Positions 30,702 through 32,387 of a DNA stretch of 32,387 bases are shown piece by piece. Position 1 is the stretch's first letter; each line of letters begins with the position of its first letter. This DNA comes from an uncultured Eubacteriales bacterium (GTDB lineage: Bacteria; Bacillota; Clostridia; Oscillospirales; CAG-272), in NCBI GenBank assembly GCA_905187695.1, contig CAJJIY010000015.1, positions 1 through 32,387 on the forward strand. The letters are read 5' to 3'. Below the pieces are notes generated by a model. That model was not told the origin of the DNA and searched no databases. It was given only the letters and a program-made list of their open reading frames with translations. The position numbers were made by a program, and so were the translations under genes.

Positions 30702-32387
30702 ATGAAACGCGATGACCTGAGAAATGTTGCGATTATCGCCCATGTTGACCACGGCAAAACCACGCTGGTGGACCAGATGCTCAAACAGGGCGGTATTTAC
30801 CGGGAGAATCAGGAGACTGTCAACTGTGTGATGGACTCCGGCACCATCGAGCGGGAGCGCGGCATCACCATTCTGGCCAAAAATACCGCCGTGCACTATA
30901 AAGGCGTGAAGATCAACATCGTTGACACGCCCGGCCACGCGGACTTCGGCGGCGAGGTCGAACGGATTTTAAAAATGGTCAACGGCGTCATTCTGCTGGT
31001 GGACGCGGCCGAAGGCCCGATGCCGCAGACCCGCTTTGTGCTCCAGCGCGCGCTGGAACTCAATCACCGCGTCATTGTGGTCATCAATAAAATCGACAAG
31101 CCCGACGCGCGTCTGGGCGAAGTGGAAGATGAGATTCTGGAACTGCTCATGGATCTCAACGCCACCGACGAACAGCTGGACAGCCCCATGCTTTACTGCT
31201 CCGGGCGCACAGGCACGGCCTCACGCAGCGCCGATGTACCCGGCACCGATCTCACGCCTCTTTTTGATACCATTCTGGACTACATTCCCGCGCCTGAAGG
31301 CGATGAAAACGGCGAATTGCAGATGCTGGTCTCCTCCATTGACTATAATGATTATGTGGGACGCATCGGTATCGGACGGATTGACCGCGGCGTGCTCCGG
31401 CAGAATCAGGAAGCCATTGTCTGCAACTATCATAACACCCACGCGCCCATCCGCACCAAGATCGTCTCAATCTATCAGATCGACGGCCTGACCCGCGTGC
31501 CGGTGGAAAGCGCCAGAGTAGGTGACATTGTCTGCTTCTCCGGTGCGGGCGACATTACCATCGGCGACACAATCACCAGCACAGCCTGCCCTGAGCCGCT
31601 GGAGTTCGTCAAGGTGAGCGAGCCGACCATGGAAATGACCTTTGCCGTCAACACCAGCCCTCTGGCCGGCAAGGAAGGCAAATTCGTCACCTCCCGGCAG
31701 ATCCGCGAGCGCCTTTACCGCGAAACGATGCGCGATGTGTCGCTGCGCGTTTCGGACGGAGACACCACCGATGAATTCAAGGTGGCGGGCCGCGGCGAGA
31801 TGCACCTCTCCATTCTGATCGAGACCATGCGGCGCGAGGGCTTTGAACTCTGCTGTTCCAACCCGCGCGTGCTCTACCGCGAAATTGACGGCGTAAAATG
31901 CGAACCGATGGAACGCGTAACGCTGGATGTGCCGCAGGAATATGTCGGCCCGGTGGTGGAAAAACTCGGCCAGCGCAAAGGCGATCTGCTTGAAATGGTA
32001 CCGGTCGGAAACCGTACCCGAATGGAATATCTCATTCCCTCCCGCTGCCTTTTCGGTTACCGTTCCGAATTTCTGACCGCCACCCACGGCGAGGGCATCC
32101 TCAATTCTGTTTTTGACAGTTATCAGCCCTATCGCGGCGAGATCCCCATGCGCTTTACCGGCACATTGGTGGCGTCCTGCGCCGGCATTACCACCAGCTA
32201 CGGTCTCTTCCACGCGCAGGAACGCGGAGAGCTTTTTGTGGGCGTTCAGACCGAAGTCTACGAGGGCATGATTGTGGGCGAGAATCCTAAAAACGATGAC
32301 ATTCCGGTCAATCCCTGCCAGGAAAAGCACCTCACGGCCATCCGTTCCAAGGGCGCGGATGAAAAGCTGCTGTTGACCCCGCCGATC
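30702..32387 (+). CDS. typA: translational GTPase TypA/BipA (3' end beyond window)
   Basis: A ribosome-associated GTPase of the EF-G-like family that supports ribosome assembly and stress adaptation. The first 562 codons are present, of about 605-615 expected, so roughly the last 45-50 residues lie outside. Motifs: G1 AHVDHGKT (13-20), the switch I segment RERGITILAKNTAV, G3 DTPGH (75-79) and G4 NKID (129-132). LVSSIDYNDYVGRIGIGRI begins domain II, and GRGEMHLSILIETMRREGFEL is in the EF-G-like domain III. The start at 30702 follows AGAGG at 9 nt; an ATG at 30698 is in another frame and stops after five codons. It is divergent from the tRNA operon and has no stop codon inside the window. Confidence 0.96.
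   Translation, partial: MKRDDLRNVAIIAHVDHGKTTLVDQMLKQGGIYRENQETVNCVMDSGTIERERGITILAKNTAVHYKGVKINIVDTPGHADFGGEVERILKMVNGVILLVDAAEGPMPQTRFVLQRALELNHRVIVVINKIDKPDARLGEVEDEILELLMDLNATDEQLDSPMLYCSGRTGTASRSADVPGTDLTPLFDTILDYIPAPEGDENGELQMLVSSIDYNDYVGRIGIGRIDRGVLRQNQEAIVCNYHNTHAPIRTKIVSIYQIDGLTRVPVESARVGDIVCFSGAGDITIGDTITSTACPEPLEFVKVSEPTMEMTFAVNTSPLAGKEGKFVTSRQIRERLYRETMRDVSLRVSDGDTTDEFKVAGRGEMHLSILIETMRREGFELCCSNPRVLYREIDGVKCEPMERVTLDVPQEYVGPVVEKLGQRKGDLLEMVPVGNRTRMEYLIPSRCLFGYRSEFLTATHGEGILNSVFDSYQPYRGEIPMRFTGTLVASCAGITTSYGLFHAQERGELFVGVQTEVYEGMIVGENPKNDDIPVNPCQEKHLTAIRSKGADEKLLLTPPI

Noticed and set aside
1..32387. Search for CRISPR arrays, IS ends, phage genes, toxin-antitoxin pairs, rRNA
   Set aside because: No regularly spaced repeats, transposase or integrase motifs, or rRNA sequence were seen; the genes are housekeeping or common accessory types arranged in compact operons.

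Overview
The window is a dense, chromosome-like stretch of about 58% GC from a spore-forming anaerobic Firmicute, most likely class Clostridia. Pointers are a spore germination protease (gpr), a GlpP antiterminator with an anaerobic-type glycerol-3-phosphate dehydrogenase module including a DUF1667 protein, SD sequences of the AAGGAGG type, near-consensus sigma-A promoters with 17-bp spacers, and many small operons closed by intrinsic terminators. A bacterial GlnRS beside a long-form GluRS fits uncultured gut-type Clostridia (for example Oscillospirales-like), but this placement is inference. There is no phage, IS, CRISPR array or rRNA.

Layout. 1-1512: uxaC (minus) with its promoter. 1551-4932: operon MutS-like ATPase / Lrp-AsnC regulator / class I aminotransferase (plus), ending in a bidirectional terminator shared with gpr (minus). 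5919-7917: a single lipoprotein solute-binding protein (plus) with its own promoter and terminator and no permease next to it. 7928-12794: operon MBL hydrolase / gltX / glnS / glycerophosphodiester phosphodiesterase (plus). 12791-16246: one 1131-residue minus-strand protein with lamin-tail, Ig-like and degenerate PHP modules, the least explained gene here. 16255-16413: tRNA-Lys (minus). 16432-16953: flavodoxin-like protein (minus). 17041-21947: operon ligA / ABC-F ATPase / serine hydrolase (plus). 21947-25677: convergent glp operon (minus), glpP / GlpA-like / FAD oxidoreductase / DUF1667, behind a leader terminator. 25702-26649: D-2-hydroxyacid dehydrogenase (minus). 26730-30232: a heterodimeric ABC exporter (minus) immediately downstream of a tRNA-Thr/tRNA-Tyr operon and its terminator. 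30657-32387: typA/bipA (plus), cut by the window end.

How the genes fit together. The glycerophosphodiesterase would release glycerol-3-phosphate, which the GlpP-controlled dehydrogenase module could oxidise and to which GlpP could respond. GluRS and GlnRS are made from one transcript. The two ABC half-transporters show complementary asymmetry in their catalytic motifs, so they should form one heterodimer with one active and one degenerate ATP site.

No wholly new multi-gene system could be demonstrated. The best leads are the large PHP/lamin-tail protein with a damaged metal site, the glpP leader terminator that would make glpP self-controlled, the tRNA-terminator-exporter arrangement, and a tRNA-Lys gene with a C3-A70 mismatch in its acceptor stem.
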